64,000 nucleotides of DNA from CAYVQZ01 sp964453435 (lineage in GTDB: Bacteria; Abyssobacteria; SURF-5), in contig CAYVQZ010000018.1 of the NCBI GenBank assembly GCA_964453435.1, positions 10,274 through 74,273 on the forward strand, written 5' to 3'. The notes beneath the pieces are model-generated. The model did no database searches. It saw only the letters and a list, made by a program, of their open reading frames with translations, and had not been told where the DNA came from. How positions within the stretch are numbered: position 1 is the first letter of the stretch; the number at the start of each line of letters is the position of its first letter. Below are positions 27,304 to 36,622 of the stretch, piece by piece. A program made the position numbers and the translations under genes.

Positions 27304-27729
27304 TTGGAAAATTTCAGGGTTCTGGTCGTCGATGACGAAGAAGACTTTCTGCACACTCTGCTGAAGCGCTTGAAAAAGCGGAACCTGAACGTCGAGGGCG
27401 TGTGCAGCGGGGAAAAAGCGCTCGACTCATTGAGTCGTGACACAGTGGATGTGGTGCTTCTGGATGTCAAGATGCCCGGCATGGATGGAATCCGCGTTTT
27501 GAAAGAGATAAAGAGGCAGTATCCGCTCACCGAGGTGATTATGCTGACGGGCCACGCCAATGTGGAAGTGGCCATACAGGGTATGGAGTCGGGGGCCTTC
27601 GATTATCTCATAAAACCCATGGATATCGAGCATCTTTTGTATAAGCTTCAGGATGCATACAAGCGAAAAGCAATTCAGGAGGAGAAGATCGGGAATCTGA
27701 AAAGCAAAGCAACAGACCGGGAGTTGTAA
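27304..27729 (+). CDS. Single-domain response regulator (receiver only)
   Basis: A 141-residue receiver domain. The TTG at 27304, with AAAGGAAG upstream, is the likely start. VLVVDDEED gives the acidic pocket, DVVLLDVKMPGMDG the phospho-Asp (residue 54), MLTGHA the Thr and YLIKPMD the Lys. A helical tail of about 20 residues follows and there is no DNA-binding or enzymatic output domain, so it should signal by protein contact, like CheY. Its partner kinase is probably the last gene of the same operon (32528-34210). Confidence 0.85.
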   Translation: MENFRVLVVDDEEDFLHTLLKRLKKRNLNVEGVCSGEKALDSLSRDTVDVVLLDVKMPGMDGIRVLKEIKRQYPLTEVIMLTGHANVEVAIQGMESGAFDYLIKPMDIEHLLYKLQDAYKRKAIQEEKIGNLKSKATDREL

Positions 27730-27789
27730 ATTTCGCCATTCTTTTGAACAAGAAGAGCACACAGATGCAGAAAGGAGAGCGGCACTTTC

Positions 27790-29097
27790 ATGGGTTTCTT
27801 TGGAAATTGGGGTAGATTTATGATGGCGGGCGCCGTTGCCCATGCGAGATGGGAAATGGAGGTATCCAACACTATCCTGCGTGACAAGAGGCGTCTGCTG
27901 ATTCTTATGCTGCTGATCTTGCCCATACTGCTCGGTGGCTATGCTTTCGCTGAATATGCGGGCGAAGCGCTTCCGGAAGTGATCGGCGGCAAAAAGGCAT
28001 ACAGTCCGGCCCATTACTCAATCGGAATCTTTGTGGTCTCCATTCTCATCGGCCTGGGCGCCGGTCTGATTACCGGTTGTATCGGCGCCGGGGGCGGTTT
28101 TGTGATAGCGCCGGCTTTAATGAGCGCGGGAATCAAGGGGATACTGGCGGTGGGAACCGATCTGTTCCATATTTTCGCCAAGGCGATTATGGGCAGCGTA
28201 ATCCACAGAAAGCTGGGCAATGTGAGCGTACCCCTTGCGGTGGTTTTCCTGATCGGCGCCATAATCGGGGCTACGGCCGGCGGCCTCATCAACAGGGTCC
28301 TGTACGAGATGAACCCCATATTGAGCAACGCGTTCATTACGACAGTTTACTCGCTCATGCTGGGTTCGCTGGGTTTTTATGCGATGGCCGACTATCTGAA
28401 GAGCAGAAAGGCGATTGCGAGCGCAAAGAGGGCGAATGCGAGTGGAGACATCCATGGCGGCAAAATTGAAGGCGCAGATATGGGCGGGCTCCCAAAAAAA
28501 CTCCAGTCGGTCAATGTTCCGCCGATGGTGAAGTTCGATCATGATTTTACGCCCGGCGGACGCAGCATATCCTGGATTTTTCTGGTCCTGACCGGCGCAC
28601 TGGTAGGACTGGCTGCCGGTATAATGGGTGTCGGTGGAGGATTCTTGACATTCCCCATATTTGTCTATGTATTGGGCGTGTCGTCATTGACGACAGTCGG
28701 AACCGACATCTTTCAGATTATATTCACCGCGGGATACGCCGCGATCAGCCAATACGCAATTTACGGCTTTGTATTCTACACGCTTGCCATGGGAATGCTT
28801 CTCGGCTCACTCATCGGCATACAAGTCGGGGCAATGGTGACAAAGGTCGTTCCCGGAATAACGATTCGTGGCTTTTACGCCATGGCCGTGCTGGCCGGCT
28901 TTGTCAACAGAATCTTTGCTTTGCCCGCACGACTGGCCGACTTGGAGGTTCTCCCTATCTCGAAGACCATGGCCGGTGTCCTTGAAAGCATCGGCGTGTG
29001 GGCGTTCTTCCTCGTGATAGGTGGATTCGGCGTCTGGGTGATCGGGACATTTTTCCGAAATATTCGGACATTGAAAGGGGAGGTGACGCCGGTATGA
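27790..29097 (+). CDS. TauE/SafE family anion (sulfite/sulfonate) exporter
   Basis: A 435-residue membrane protein with two copies of the TauE/SafE motif: GLGAGLITGCIGAGGGFVIAPAL near residue 85 and GLAAGIMGVGGGFLTFPIF near residue 270, each opening a half of about four membrane segments. The N-terminal 35 residues and the hydrophilic loop at about 205-250 are extra. Family members move sulfite, sulfoacetate, thiosulfate or other small anions out of or into the cell; the substrate here is unproven, but sulfur oxyanions suit the nearby sat. AAAGGAG lies 12 bases before the ATG. The next gene overlaps its stop by ATGA. Confidence 0.85.
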   Translation: MGFFGNWGRFMMAGAVAHARWEMEVSNTILRDKRRLLILMLLILPILLGGYAFAEYAGEALPEVIGGKKAYSPAHYSIGIFVVSILIGLGAGLITGCIGAGGGFVIAPALMSAGIKGILAVGTDLFHIFAKAIMGSVIHRKLGNVSVPLAVVFLIGAIIGATAGGLINRVLYEMNPILSNAFITTVYSLMLGSLGFYAMADYLKSRKAIASAKRANASGDIHGGKIEGADMGGLPKKLQSVNVPPMVKFDHDFTPGGRSISWIFLVLTGALVGLAAGIMGVGGGFLTFPIFVYVLGVSSLTTVGTDIFQIIFTAGYAAISQYAIYGFVFYTLAMGMLLGSLIGIQVGAMVTKVVPGITIRGFYAMAVLAGFVNRIFALPARLADLEVLPISKTMAGVLESIGVWAFFLVIGGFGVWVIGTFFRNIRTLKGEVTPV

Positions 29098-29780
29098 GTT
29101 CGAAAGCAGGAAGAACGGTGGCGGGCCTGGTGTTGTTTGCAGTGTTTCTTGTGGTCCTGGTGCTCATGTTCATGCCGTTATTCAGAGGCAGAAACGCGCT
29201 TCGGTACCTCGATGACTTGTATAACTCGATCTCGAAGGGTTCTGCGTATTATATTCCTTCGGTTACCAAGGAAGCACGCGCGCTTGAGGGTCGCTCCGTC
29301 AGTGTCCGCCTGATGATGGAAGACGAGGACCATGCCGAGCAAACCGCCCTGCTCTATCGGAAAAGCGGCGCGGAAGTCTCCACCTCGGGAGAAGCGGTAA
29401 TAGTGACCGGCGATTTGGGCGCCATTCTCGCAAACTGTATCGCCGACGCCGATGTGATGTATAATAATAGGGGAGACGAGATCAAAGAAAAGTACGGGTA
29501 CGACGAACGACAGGTGCTGTTCAACTGGTGGAAATCGCTGAAAGAGCTGGACAAAGACCTGGGCAAGCAGAAAAACTTTAAAGAGGCAAAGCTCGTATCA
29601 ATGGTAAATAGCAAGGCGGTCGAAACCTCGTACAACTATTATCAAATCGATCCGCAAAAAATTACCGGCCGTGTCGGCGTGGTAATTTTTTCCTTGGCGT
29701 TTTATGTCGTGTACACGCTGTGGTACGGCTTCGCAATCATGTATCTTTTCGAGGGTTGGGGTCTCAAGCTGACCCATTAG
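29094..29780 (+). CDS. Hypothetical membrane protein of the TauE operon
   Basis: A 228-residue protein whose ATG overlaps the TauE stop (ATGA), a sign of translational coupling. One membrane segment lies at about residues 7-28 and a second at about 195-220, leaving a central domain of about 165 residues probably outside the membrane. That domain (ARALEGRSVSVRLMMEDEDHAEQTALLYRKSGAEV) has alternating strands and helices but matches no family I know. Its tight coupling suggests a subunit or regulator of the transporter. Confidence 0.65.
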   Translation: MSSKAGRTVAGLVLFAVFLVVLVLMFMPLFRGRNALRYLDDLYNSISKGSAYYIPSVTKEARALEGRSVSVRLMMEDEDHAEQTALLYRKSGAEVSTSGEAVIVTGDLGAILANCIADADVMYNNRGDEIKEKYGYDERQVLFNWWKSLKELDKDLGKQKNFKEAKLVSMVNSKAVETSYNYYQIDPQKITGRVGVVIFSLAFYVVYTLWYGFAIMYLFEGWGLKLTH

Positions 29781-29878
29781 TGTGCCTTGATACGATAGCG
29801 AAAGGGGGCTAAGGGCATGAGGCAAACGCTGGATGCCTTTAGCTCTCTTCTTTTGTCTGCTGTCGAATTCAGGTTCTT

Positions 29879-32509
29879 ATGCTAGATTTCATTCGAAAAC
29901 TCTTTTCACGCGAACAGGCCACACCCTACAGCGCGGAAGAACTCAGGGTGGCGTTCAAGGAGCGCTACCATCAATTCAGACAGCTGTTGAGCGCGAACAA
30001 CCAGGCGCTTGACATCATGTCGGAAATTGAGGAAGCGCTCGAGGGAACTCAACCTTTCGGAATGACCTTCGTCCGCGAAAGGTGCACTCGCGTGACGACA
30101 AACGTGTACCGGATAGTGAAACACTTGACCAGCCTCGCACCCAACAAATATGAAAGTCTATTCGAAAAGTTTTTCGAAATACAGGAAAAGATCAAGCCAT
30201 ACATTGACTCTGCAAAAATCCAAACCGGCGCACGGCTCGTACTTTCCCTTGCCGAAGTCTATAAGGAGCATGCAGACCAAGTGGGAGCCAAAATGGCAAA
30301 CCTGGGCGAAATCAAAAACAGGATCGGCTTGAGGGTGCCGAACGGATTCGCAATCACGACGGAGGGATATCAGCGATTCATAGAACACAACGAGCTTCAA
30401 TCCGAGATTGAGCGAAGAATGCAGACGGCCCACATGGAAGAATTCGATGAGTTGTTTGCGCTGAGCGAAGCCCTGCAACGATTGATCCTGGAAGCCGAGA
30501 TTCCCGCCGACCTGCTGACGGCCATTCTGGAGCAGTATCGTGTGCTGGAGCAAAGCGAAGGCGCCGGCTTCACCCTTGTCATGCGATCCAGCGCGCTCGG
30601 AGAAGACCTCTACCGCACGAGTTTTGCGGGACAGTACCGTTCTGCCTTGAACGTGAGCAGGGAAAACATCGTGAACACATACAAGGAGATCGTCGCAAGC
30701 AAATATGGCATGCCGGCCATGACGTATCGTTTGAACCGCGGAATCCGCGATGAGGATGTGGCAATGTGCGTCGGCTGTATGAGCCTCGTCGATGCGGTCG
30801 CCGGCGGCGTGCTCTATTCCAGAGACCCGGTGAACATCCGGAACAGGACGGTTGTGCTCAATTCCGCGTGGGGGCTTCCGAAACTGGTCGTTGACGGCAC
30901 CGCCCAGACTGACTATTACGTGCTCTCGCGAGAGGAGCCAATCCGAATCATCACGAAGGAAATTCCGCCGAAGGAAGAAAAATTCGTATGTTACCCCGGG
31001 AAAGGGGTTTGCCAGGTGGAAACCGTCGGCGACGAGGCGCGCAGCGCATCGATCAGCGATGAAGACGCGCTAAGGCTGGCGGAATTGGCCATCCAACTCG
31101 AGGAGTACTATCAATCGCCACAAGATATTGAATGGTGTATAGATACCGAGGGAGCGATAATTATCCTTCAGTGCCGGCCTCTCAAACAGTTGGATGTTTC
31201 GCGGCAGGACGCCGCGGCGCCTGCCCCGCAGGCGGAACGCGGACCGGTTATTATCCAGGGGGGCGTCACAGCAGCGCCGGGAGTGGCGGCAGGACCTGTT
31301 TTTGTTGTGGAGACCGACGCCGATATACTCAAGTTTCCGCGAGGAGCGGTTCTCGTTGCCTCTCAGTCTCTCCCCCGCTGGGCGACTGTTTTGAACCGCG
31401 CGGCTGCGGTGGTGGCCGAACGGGGGGGAGTCGGAGGCCATTTGGCGAACGTGGCGCGGGAGTTCCGCGTCCCCGCGCTGTTCGCGGTTGAGGGAGCGAC
31501 TAAACTGCTGGCCCCGGGCAAGGTGGTTACTGTAGACGCCGACGGGCTGACCGTATACGAGGGCCAGATCGAAAGCCTCTTGAAGAAGAAACCGGCCAAA
31601 CAACTGATGGAAGGCAGCCCTGTATATGAGGCGCTGAAGGGCGCAGGCCAGCATATAGTTCCACTCTATCTTTTGGACCCCGACGCTTTGTCGTTCAGAC
31701 CCGACAATTGCCGGACGCTCCATGATATCACTCGTTTTTGTCACGAAAAGTCAATCTCGGAGATGTTTAATTTCGGGAAGGAGCACAATTTCCCCGAGCG
31801 TTCCGCCAAACAATTGATGGTTGAGGTGCCCATGAAGTGGCTGGTCCTCAATCTCGATGACGGATTCAAGGAGAACGTGGAAGGGAAATATGTCACACTG
31901 GACAATATTGCGTCCGAGCCCATGGTCGCCTTGTGGGAGGGCATCACGGCAGTGCCGTGGGCGGGTCCGCCACCCGTGGACGGGAAAGGATTTATGTCGG
32001 TCATGTTCCAGGCGACTCAAGATACTTCCCTGGTTACCGGGGTCCGCTCGAAATATGCGGATTTGCATTATTTCATGGTTTCAAAGAATTACTGTTGTCT
32101 GAATTCGCGGCTCGGGTTCCATTTTTCAACCGTCGAGACCCTCGTGAGCGACCGAACCGACGAGAATTATATCAGCTTCCAGTTCAAGGGTGGCGCCGCC
32201 GATTATGAGAGACGGCGGAAAAGAGTGCTGTTCGTCAAGGAAATCCTTGAGGGTCACTATTTTCGGGTGGACGCCAAGGAAGACGGCCTGATTGCCCGCC
32301 TCGAAGACTTCGACAAGGATTTCATGATTCGGAGTCTGAAGATTGTGGGATACATTGCCATTCACACGCGACAACTGGATATGATCATGTCCAACAGCAC
32401 CTTGGTCAATTACTACAGGACCAAAATATGCAAAGACATCCAGAAACTGTTTGCGCACGAGAAGGTCCTGTACTTGTACCTGGGCGGCTCCGAAGAAAAG
32501 GAAATTTGA
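29879..32509 (+). CDS. PEP-synthase-like protein lacking the PEP-binding barrel
   Basis: An 876-residue protein. Residues 1-120 are a helical lead-in. From about 130 to 440 there is an ATP-grasp domain of the PEP synthase/PPDK type (GAKMANLGEIKNRIGLRVPNGFA, SFAGQYRSALNV, QDIEWCID). At about 455-550 comes the swivelling phospho-His domain (GGVGGHLANVAREFRVPALF), with the His kept. The C-terminal TIM barrel that binds PEP/pyruvate is absent; instead about 300 residues of unrecognised sequence follow (MVSKNYCCLNSRLGFHFS). It therefore may make a phospho-His from ATP and pass the phosphate elsewhere rather than make PEP. True PEP synthase is at 48027-50417. Confidence 0.75.
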   Translation: MLDFIRKLFSREQATPYSAEELRVAFKERYHQFRQLLSANNQALDIMSEIEEALEGTQPFGMTFVRERCTRVTTNVYRIVKHLTSLAPNKYESLFEKFFEIQEKIKPYIDSAKIQTGARLVLSLAEVYKEHADQVGAKMANLGEIKNRIGLRVPNGFAITTEGYQRFIEHNELQSEIERRMQTAHMEEFDELFALSEALQRLILEAEIPADLLTAILEQYRVLEQSEGAGFTLVMRSSALGEDLYRTSFAGQYRSALNVSRENIVNTYKEIVASKYGMPAMTYRLNRGIRDEDVAMCVGCMSLVDAVAGGVLYSRDPVNIRNRTVVLNSAWGLPKLVVDGTAQTDYYVLSREEPIRIITKEIPPKEEKFVCYPGKGVCQVETVGDEARSASISDEDALRLAELAIQLEEYYQSPQDIEWCIDTEGAIIILQCRPLKQLDVSRQDAAAPAPQAERGPVIIQGGVTAAPGVAAGPVFVVETDADILKFPRGAVLVASQSLPRWATVLNRAAAVVAERGGVGGHLANVAREFRVPALFAVEGATKLLAPGKVVTVDADGLTVYEGQIESLLKKKPAKQLMEGSPVYEALKGAGQHIVPLYLLDPDALSFRPDNCRTLHDITRFCHEKSISEMFNFGKEHNFPERSAKQLMVEVPMKWLVLNLDDGFKENVEGKYVTLDNIASEPMVALWEGITAVPWAGPPPVDGKGFMSVMFQATQDTSLVTGVRSKYADLHYFMVSKNYCCLNSRLGFHFSTVETLVSDRTDENYISFQFKGGAADYERRRKRVLFVKEILEGHYFRVDAKEDGLIARLEDFDKDFMIRSLKIVGYIAIHTRQLDMIMSNSTLVNYYRTKICKDIQKLFAHEKVLYLYLGGSEEKEI

Positions 32510-32527
32510 GGGTCAAGGCAGCCGGGC

Positions 32528-34210
32528 GTGCCAGAAAAACCTGACATATACAGAAGATTTCGATTGAACCTGACGGTTCTGATTCTGTTGATCGCGCTCA
32601 CGCCATTCGTGCTGTTGAGCGCGCTTCTTTTTGCCGACTTTTCCTTTCTTTATCGTGACCGCGTCGAGAAACACCTCCTTTACCGAGCGCGCGCGAAGGC
32701 TGAAAAGGCTGACTTCTTCCTCGAGGAGCGAACCGCCATTCTGTCCGCCACAGCCGAACTGCACAGCTTCGATGATTTGATTGACGCAGACAAGCTTGCA
32801 AAAGTCTTCAAAGCGGTGAACAGACGGACGGGCGGGTTTGTGGACATGGGCATCATTGATGGCCACGGGCGGCATGTGGTCTACGTGGGTCCCTATGACC
32901 TCCAAGGACTGAATTATTATGAGCAGCCGTGGTTCGCGGAAGTTATGGCGCGGGGAGTTTACATCAGTGACGTCTATATGGGGTTTCGCAAGATTCCTCA
33001 TTGCATTATCGCCGTCCGCCGCCAGGAAAATCAGAAATCATGGATACTGCGGGCAACCATCGATTCGGATATCTTCAATATTCTCGTTCGGGAAGCCAGG
33101 ACAGGGAGAACGGGGGATGCCTTCATTATCAACGCCGAGGGCGTATATCAGACCAGGCCCCGGTTCGGTTCGGAAATCATTACGGAATCGGGCTTGGAAC
33201 CGTCAAAATTCGGGCGGGGAGCCGTTATTGAGAAAACAAACCCGGACGGCACAAAGACGCTCTATGCCGGCGATTGGCTCCAAAACAAGAACTGGCTGCT
33301 GGTTATCAGGCAAAATGCCGATGAGGGAATGGAAAGTTTCCTTAAAACGAGAAACTCCCGACTTCTTTTAATTCTTATGGGCTGCCTGGGGATAATTTTC
33401 GTCACCATTCTTGTGGCGTCAATCACAGTGCGCCGCATGCAAAAACTGTTTCGGGAGACAGGAGAAAAGAATGCCCAACTGCTGCATGACGAAAAGTTTG
33501 CGGCAATCGGAAAGATGGCCGCGGGAATCGCCCACGAAGTCAATAACCCGCTTGCGGCAATCAGAGAAAATGCGGGCTGGATGGCCGACCTCCTCGAAGA
33601 TGAAGCCTTCCGAAAAAGTCCCAATTATGAAGAGTACCGTGCATCCGTGCAAAAAATCGTCGCTCACGTGGAAAGAGCCCAAAAAATTGTTTACGAGATG
33701 CTGAACTACGCCAGAAAAATGGAGCCGTATCTGGAAGATGTGGATATAAATGATGTCGTCGAGCAAACGGTGAGTTTTGTGAGAAACGCCGCCCGGCTCA
33801 GCGCAACTGCAATCGAGACCGAGCTGGAGCCGGACTTACCGACCATTTCCGGTAGCCGAGCTAAATTGCAGCAGGTATTGCTGAACATCATAAATAACGC
33901 CATCGAGGCAAGCGGAACCAATGGTCGTGTTCACATCAAAACAGCGCTCAGCGATTCCGAAATCACGGTGAGCGTCACGGACAACGGCCCGGGCATTCCC
34001 AAAGATATTCAGAAAAAAATATTCGACCCTTTCTTCACGACCAAAGAGACCGGCAAGGGAACCGGGCTCGGTTTGTGGATATGTTTTCATATCGTGGAGA
34101 ATATGGGAGGCGGCATTTCCATATACAGCGAAGAGGGAAAGGGCGCCACGTTTACGGTGAGACTGCCCATCGCTTCGCATGAGAAGAAGGGAGAACCAAT
34201 CAAAAACTGA
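32528..34210 (+). CDS. Sensor histidine kinase with periplasmic Cache-type domain
   Basis: A 560-residue kinase starting at GTG, 18 bp after the PEP-synthase-like gene. Membrane segments at about 14-38 and 278-300 enclose a periplasmic domain with dCache features (MGIIDGHGRHVVYVGPYDL, then GDAFIINAEGVYQTRP), which would bind a small ligand. The phospho-acceptor is His336 in AAGIAHEVNNPLAAI; the catalytic domain has LLNIINNAIEAS, VTDNGPGIP and FDPFFTTKETGKGTGLGL. It lacks an obvious HAMP domain. As the only kinase in the operon it is the natural partner of the receiver at 27304-27729. Confidence 0.9.
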   Translation: MPEKPDIYRRFRLNLTVLILLIALTPFVLLSALLFADFSFLYRDRVEKHLLYRARAKAEKADFFLEERTAILSATAELHSFDDLIDADKLAKVFKAVNRRTGGFVDMGIIDGHGRHVVYVGPYDLQGLNYYEQPWFAEVMARGVYISDVYMGFRKIPHCIIAVRRQENQKSWILRATIDSDIFNILVREARTGRTGDAFIINAEGVYQTRPRFGSEIITESGLEPSKFGRGAVIEKTNPDGTKTLYAGDWLQNKNWLLVIRQNADEGMESFLKTRNSRLLLILMGCLGIIFVTILVASITVRRMQKLFRETGEKNAQLLHDEKFAAIGKMAAGIAHEVNNPLAAIRENAGWMADLLEDEAFRKSPNYEEYRASVQKIVAHVERAQKIVYEMLNYARKMEPYLEDVDINDVVEQTVSFVRNAARLSATAIETELEPDLPTISGSRAKLQQVLLNIINNAIEASGTNGRVHIKTALSDSEITVSVTDNGPGIPKDIQKKIFDPFFTTKETGKGTGLGLWICFHIVENMGGGISIYSEEGKGATFTVRLPIASHEKKGEPIKN

Positions 34211-34330
34211 AGCGTTTCGCTGTCACGCTTTCCCCTCGGTACCCTCACAAAGGAACCGCTGAGGCCGTTCTCTTATTCGAGGACACTGCAAGGAAACATC
34301 TCACAATCTCTGCCGCATCGCATCTCAAAG

Positions 34331-35326
34331 TCACGGAATGGAGCAGACGACAGGTAGGTCCTTCATCGTGACCAGGCCGGGCGCGGCCTGTACGACGCGG
34401 GGAATCGAATTGACGACGACCGATGCGGTCGCCAAATCGCCGTGCACGCCGCCCTTGATTACAGCTTCGACATTCTGTGTGCCTGTGATGTAGACCGCAT
34501 CGTACGACTCGACGGCCCCGATGTACGCCTGAAACTCGAGGGTGATCTTTTTGTTTTCGTCCTTTATGCCGTACGAAATTTGCCTGACACCCGCCGCCTC
34601 GCCGGCTTTGACGGTCAAGAATTCGCTGCTTACTTCTTGCTCGGCGATAATCGGCTCGATGGCTTCGGTGATATCATCGAGTTCCCACCCCAGGCCGGCG
34701 GCTATCATGGCGGTGGATTCGGGAAGCCCAACATGCCGTATAGCTCCCTCCTCAACCAGTTTTTGAAATTCCTCAGCCGTCTTGCCGGCTCCTATCTTCT
34801 TTTGAAAAGGAATTCTGCGGTGTGAAGCATCCTGAACCCTTACCGCCTTTACTTCTTCCACATGCTGACATATCCCCGTCATGAAGAGCGGCCATGTGTC
34901 CATGAGAAAGCCGGGGTTTATGCCCGTACCGAGTACGGTGACTTTGTGCTTTTTCGCCAATTCATCGAGTTTTTTCGAAAGTTTCGTCTGAGTCTGAAAT
35001 GGGTATGACAACTCCTCGCAGGTGGAAACAATGTTCGCTCCGGCTTTCACTATACCTTCCAACTGCGGGAAGACACTCTCAAACGAAGACCCTGTAGCGT
35101 GAAGAACAACGTCGGGCTTTGTTTTTGACAATACGGTATTTCCATCGTCGGAAATGGTAACTCCGAGCTTGTGTTCCATTTCTGCAATATCCGCCAGGTC
35201 CCGGCCCACGTTCGTCAAATCAACAGCGCCGACAATCTCAACGTTTGTCTTCTTTGACGCAAGCCGCGCAATACTGCATCCGATGGGACCGCAACCAAAC
35301 TGGACTGCTCGAAATCTTTTTGCCAT
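34331..35326 (-). CDS. Dihydrodipicolinate-reductase-like / 2,4-diaminopentanoate-dehydrogenase-like protein
   Basis: A 331-residue NAD(P)-binding protein. The ATG at 35326 is chosen because GAGGAGG lies eight to nine bases upstream. A Rossmann start VQFGCGPIGCSIARLA is followed by VLHATGSSFESV and VSTCEELSYPF, and then GTGINPGFLMDTWP. This is the pattern of the DapB-related family that includes 2,4-diaminopentanoate dehydrogenase (ornithine fermentation). Without the rest of that pathway in view, the substrate is uncertain. The gene converges with the sensor kinase operon; 120 bp lie between them. Confidence 0.7.
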   Translation of the reverse strand: MAKRFRAVQFGCGPIGCSIARLASKKTNVEIVGAVDLTNVGRDLADIAEMEHKLGVTISDDGNTVLSKTKPDVVLHATGSSFESVFPQLEGIVKAGANIVSTCEELSYPFQTQTKLSKKLDELAKKHKVTVLGTGINPGFLMDTWPLFMTGICQHVEEVKAVRVQDASHRRIPFQKKIGAGKTAEEFQKLVEEGAIRHVGLPESTAMIAAGLGWELDDITEAIEPIIAEQEVSSEFLTVKAGEAAGVRQISYGIKDENKKITLEFQAYIGAVESYDAVYITGTQNVEAVIKGGVHGDLATASVVVNSIPRVVQAAPGLVTMKDLPVVCSIP

Positions 35327-35771
35327 CAAGTTCGCCTCCTCAAATAAAAACAACTCCTCCCCGAAAGATGCAATGGAAACGGGTAACCTCCGTGACATTC
35401 TGCGGCAGAACGATGTAGATGATATCTGACGAGACGTTAAAAATCAAACAGAAAAGCAGGGACGGCGAGTCTGTCTCCGGATTGCGCCGCTAACGGGATT
35501 GTGGGCCAGTCCCACGGTTTGACGGCGCCCCACCCGGAACAAGGATTTTTTGGCTCCCTGTTTCGGAAACTGGCAAATCGAATAACCTGAAGCACGAATC
35601 GTGCGACACATACACTTGTCGGTGCGGGGTTTTCGAGCTTTCAAATTATCCGACCATTCGGAAACATTGCATCGTTGCGAACGGAAATTATGAAAATCCA
35701 TCTCGAAAGACGTGCAACCCCTCCCACGCGGTCGCTACACCGATGGCGCCTTTTCCGCTGACACTATCGGG
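35327..35771. other. Gene-free stretch, 445 bp
   Basis: Carries the ribosome site of the DapB-like gene at its left edge. I see no convincing gene, promoter or RNA structure in the rest. Confidence 0.45.
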
Positions 35772-36518
35772 TCAAACGCAGGACGCTCGCTCGATCTCTA
35801 CCACCTTCGGAAACAATATATTGTTTTCTAGGTGAATGTGTTCGTGGAGGTCTTTCTCCAGGGCCTGCAACCCATCATACAGGGCACGAAATGTGAGGCA
35901 GGCGTCGCCCGGGAGAGAATAGTCGGAGGTCGTTTCCCGCATCTTTTCGAGTGCGGCGCCCGCATTATCGTGCTCATGCTCCATCTGGCGAACGGGATTC
36001 TGGATCGAGCCACAGTGTACGACCGGCTGTGGCCCTTTGGCTTCGACAAAAGCTTCGATTTGACGTATATACGGGAAGAGAATTTGTTCCTCCTTCATCA
36101 GGTGAGACTCGATTTCTCTCTTGAGCTCCTTAAATATGGTCTCGAGAGCGGAAAGCATTTCCTCATGTCTCTTCTTGTGCGCCTGGCTCGTCTTCATAAT
36201 GAGCGCCTCCAGCCGGGGAAGCTGCTCTCTCATGAAAGTGTGATGTTTTTCCTCGATGTGGTCGGCCAGTTCAGTGAGCGATACGACAGACCAGTCTTTT
36301 TCGGCTTCAGGCTCCCCCGACGCCGGAAGCCGAATCGCCTCCTTCAACTCGGAGAGCAACAAATTAATGTCAACACCCTGTTTGGTTGCGGCCGTTTTCA
36401 GGTCGTGGGCGCCGCCGCAGCAATAATCAATCCCAAATCGTTCAAACAGCGACCGGGTCTTCGGATGCTTAACGACAACGTCGCGAACAATGGTTTTCTC
36501 GTCTATCATAACGGACAT
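35772..36518 (-). CDS. ric: Iron-sulfur cluster repair di-iron protein (RIC/YtfE/ScdA)
   Basis: A 248-residue protein that restores iron-sulfur clusters damaged by nitric oxide or oxidants. Residues 5-60 are the DUF542 domain (TRSLFERFGIDYCCGGAHDL). The rest is a hemerythrin-like four-helix domain with the di-iron His/Glu ligands in HIEEKHHTFMREQLP, HLMKEEQILFPYI, MEHEHDNAG and HEHIHLENNILFPK. AGGAGGTGA lies six bases before the ATG. It follows norZ by 104 bp on the same strand, forming a nitrosative-stress unit. Confidence 0.93.
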   Translation of the reverse strand: MSVMIDEKTIVRDVVVKHPKTRSLFERFGIDYCCGGAHDLKTAATKQGVDINLLLSELKEAIRLPASGEPEAEKDWSVVSLTELADHIEEKHHTFMREQLPRLEALIMKTSQAHKKRHEEMLSALETIFKELKREIESHLMKEEQILFPYIRQIEAFVEAKGPQPVVHCGSIQNPVRQMEHEHDNAGAALEKMRETTSDYSLPGDACLTFRALYDGLQALEKDLHEHIHLENNILFPKVVEIERASCV

Positions 36519-36622
36519 AGCAAATCACCTCCTCCTTAATAATGCGAATCTTTCGCGTATCGGTGCAAGTTGCCGGTGGCCGCCGTCTCTTCTCAGGCCC
36601 GCATTCCGGAGAGGCGCTTCAT

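Noticed and set aside
35444..35701. An 85-codon frame on the minus strand in the gap after the DapB-like gene
   Set aside because: Composition (many Arg, Cys, Ser) looks like translated non-coding DNA and there is no ribosome site.
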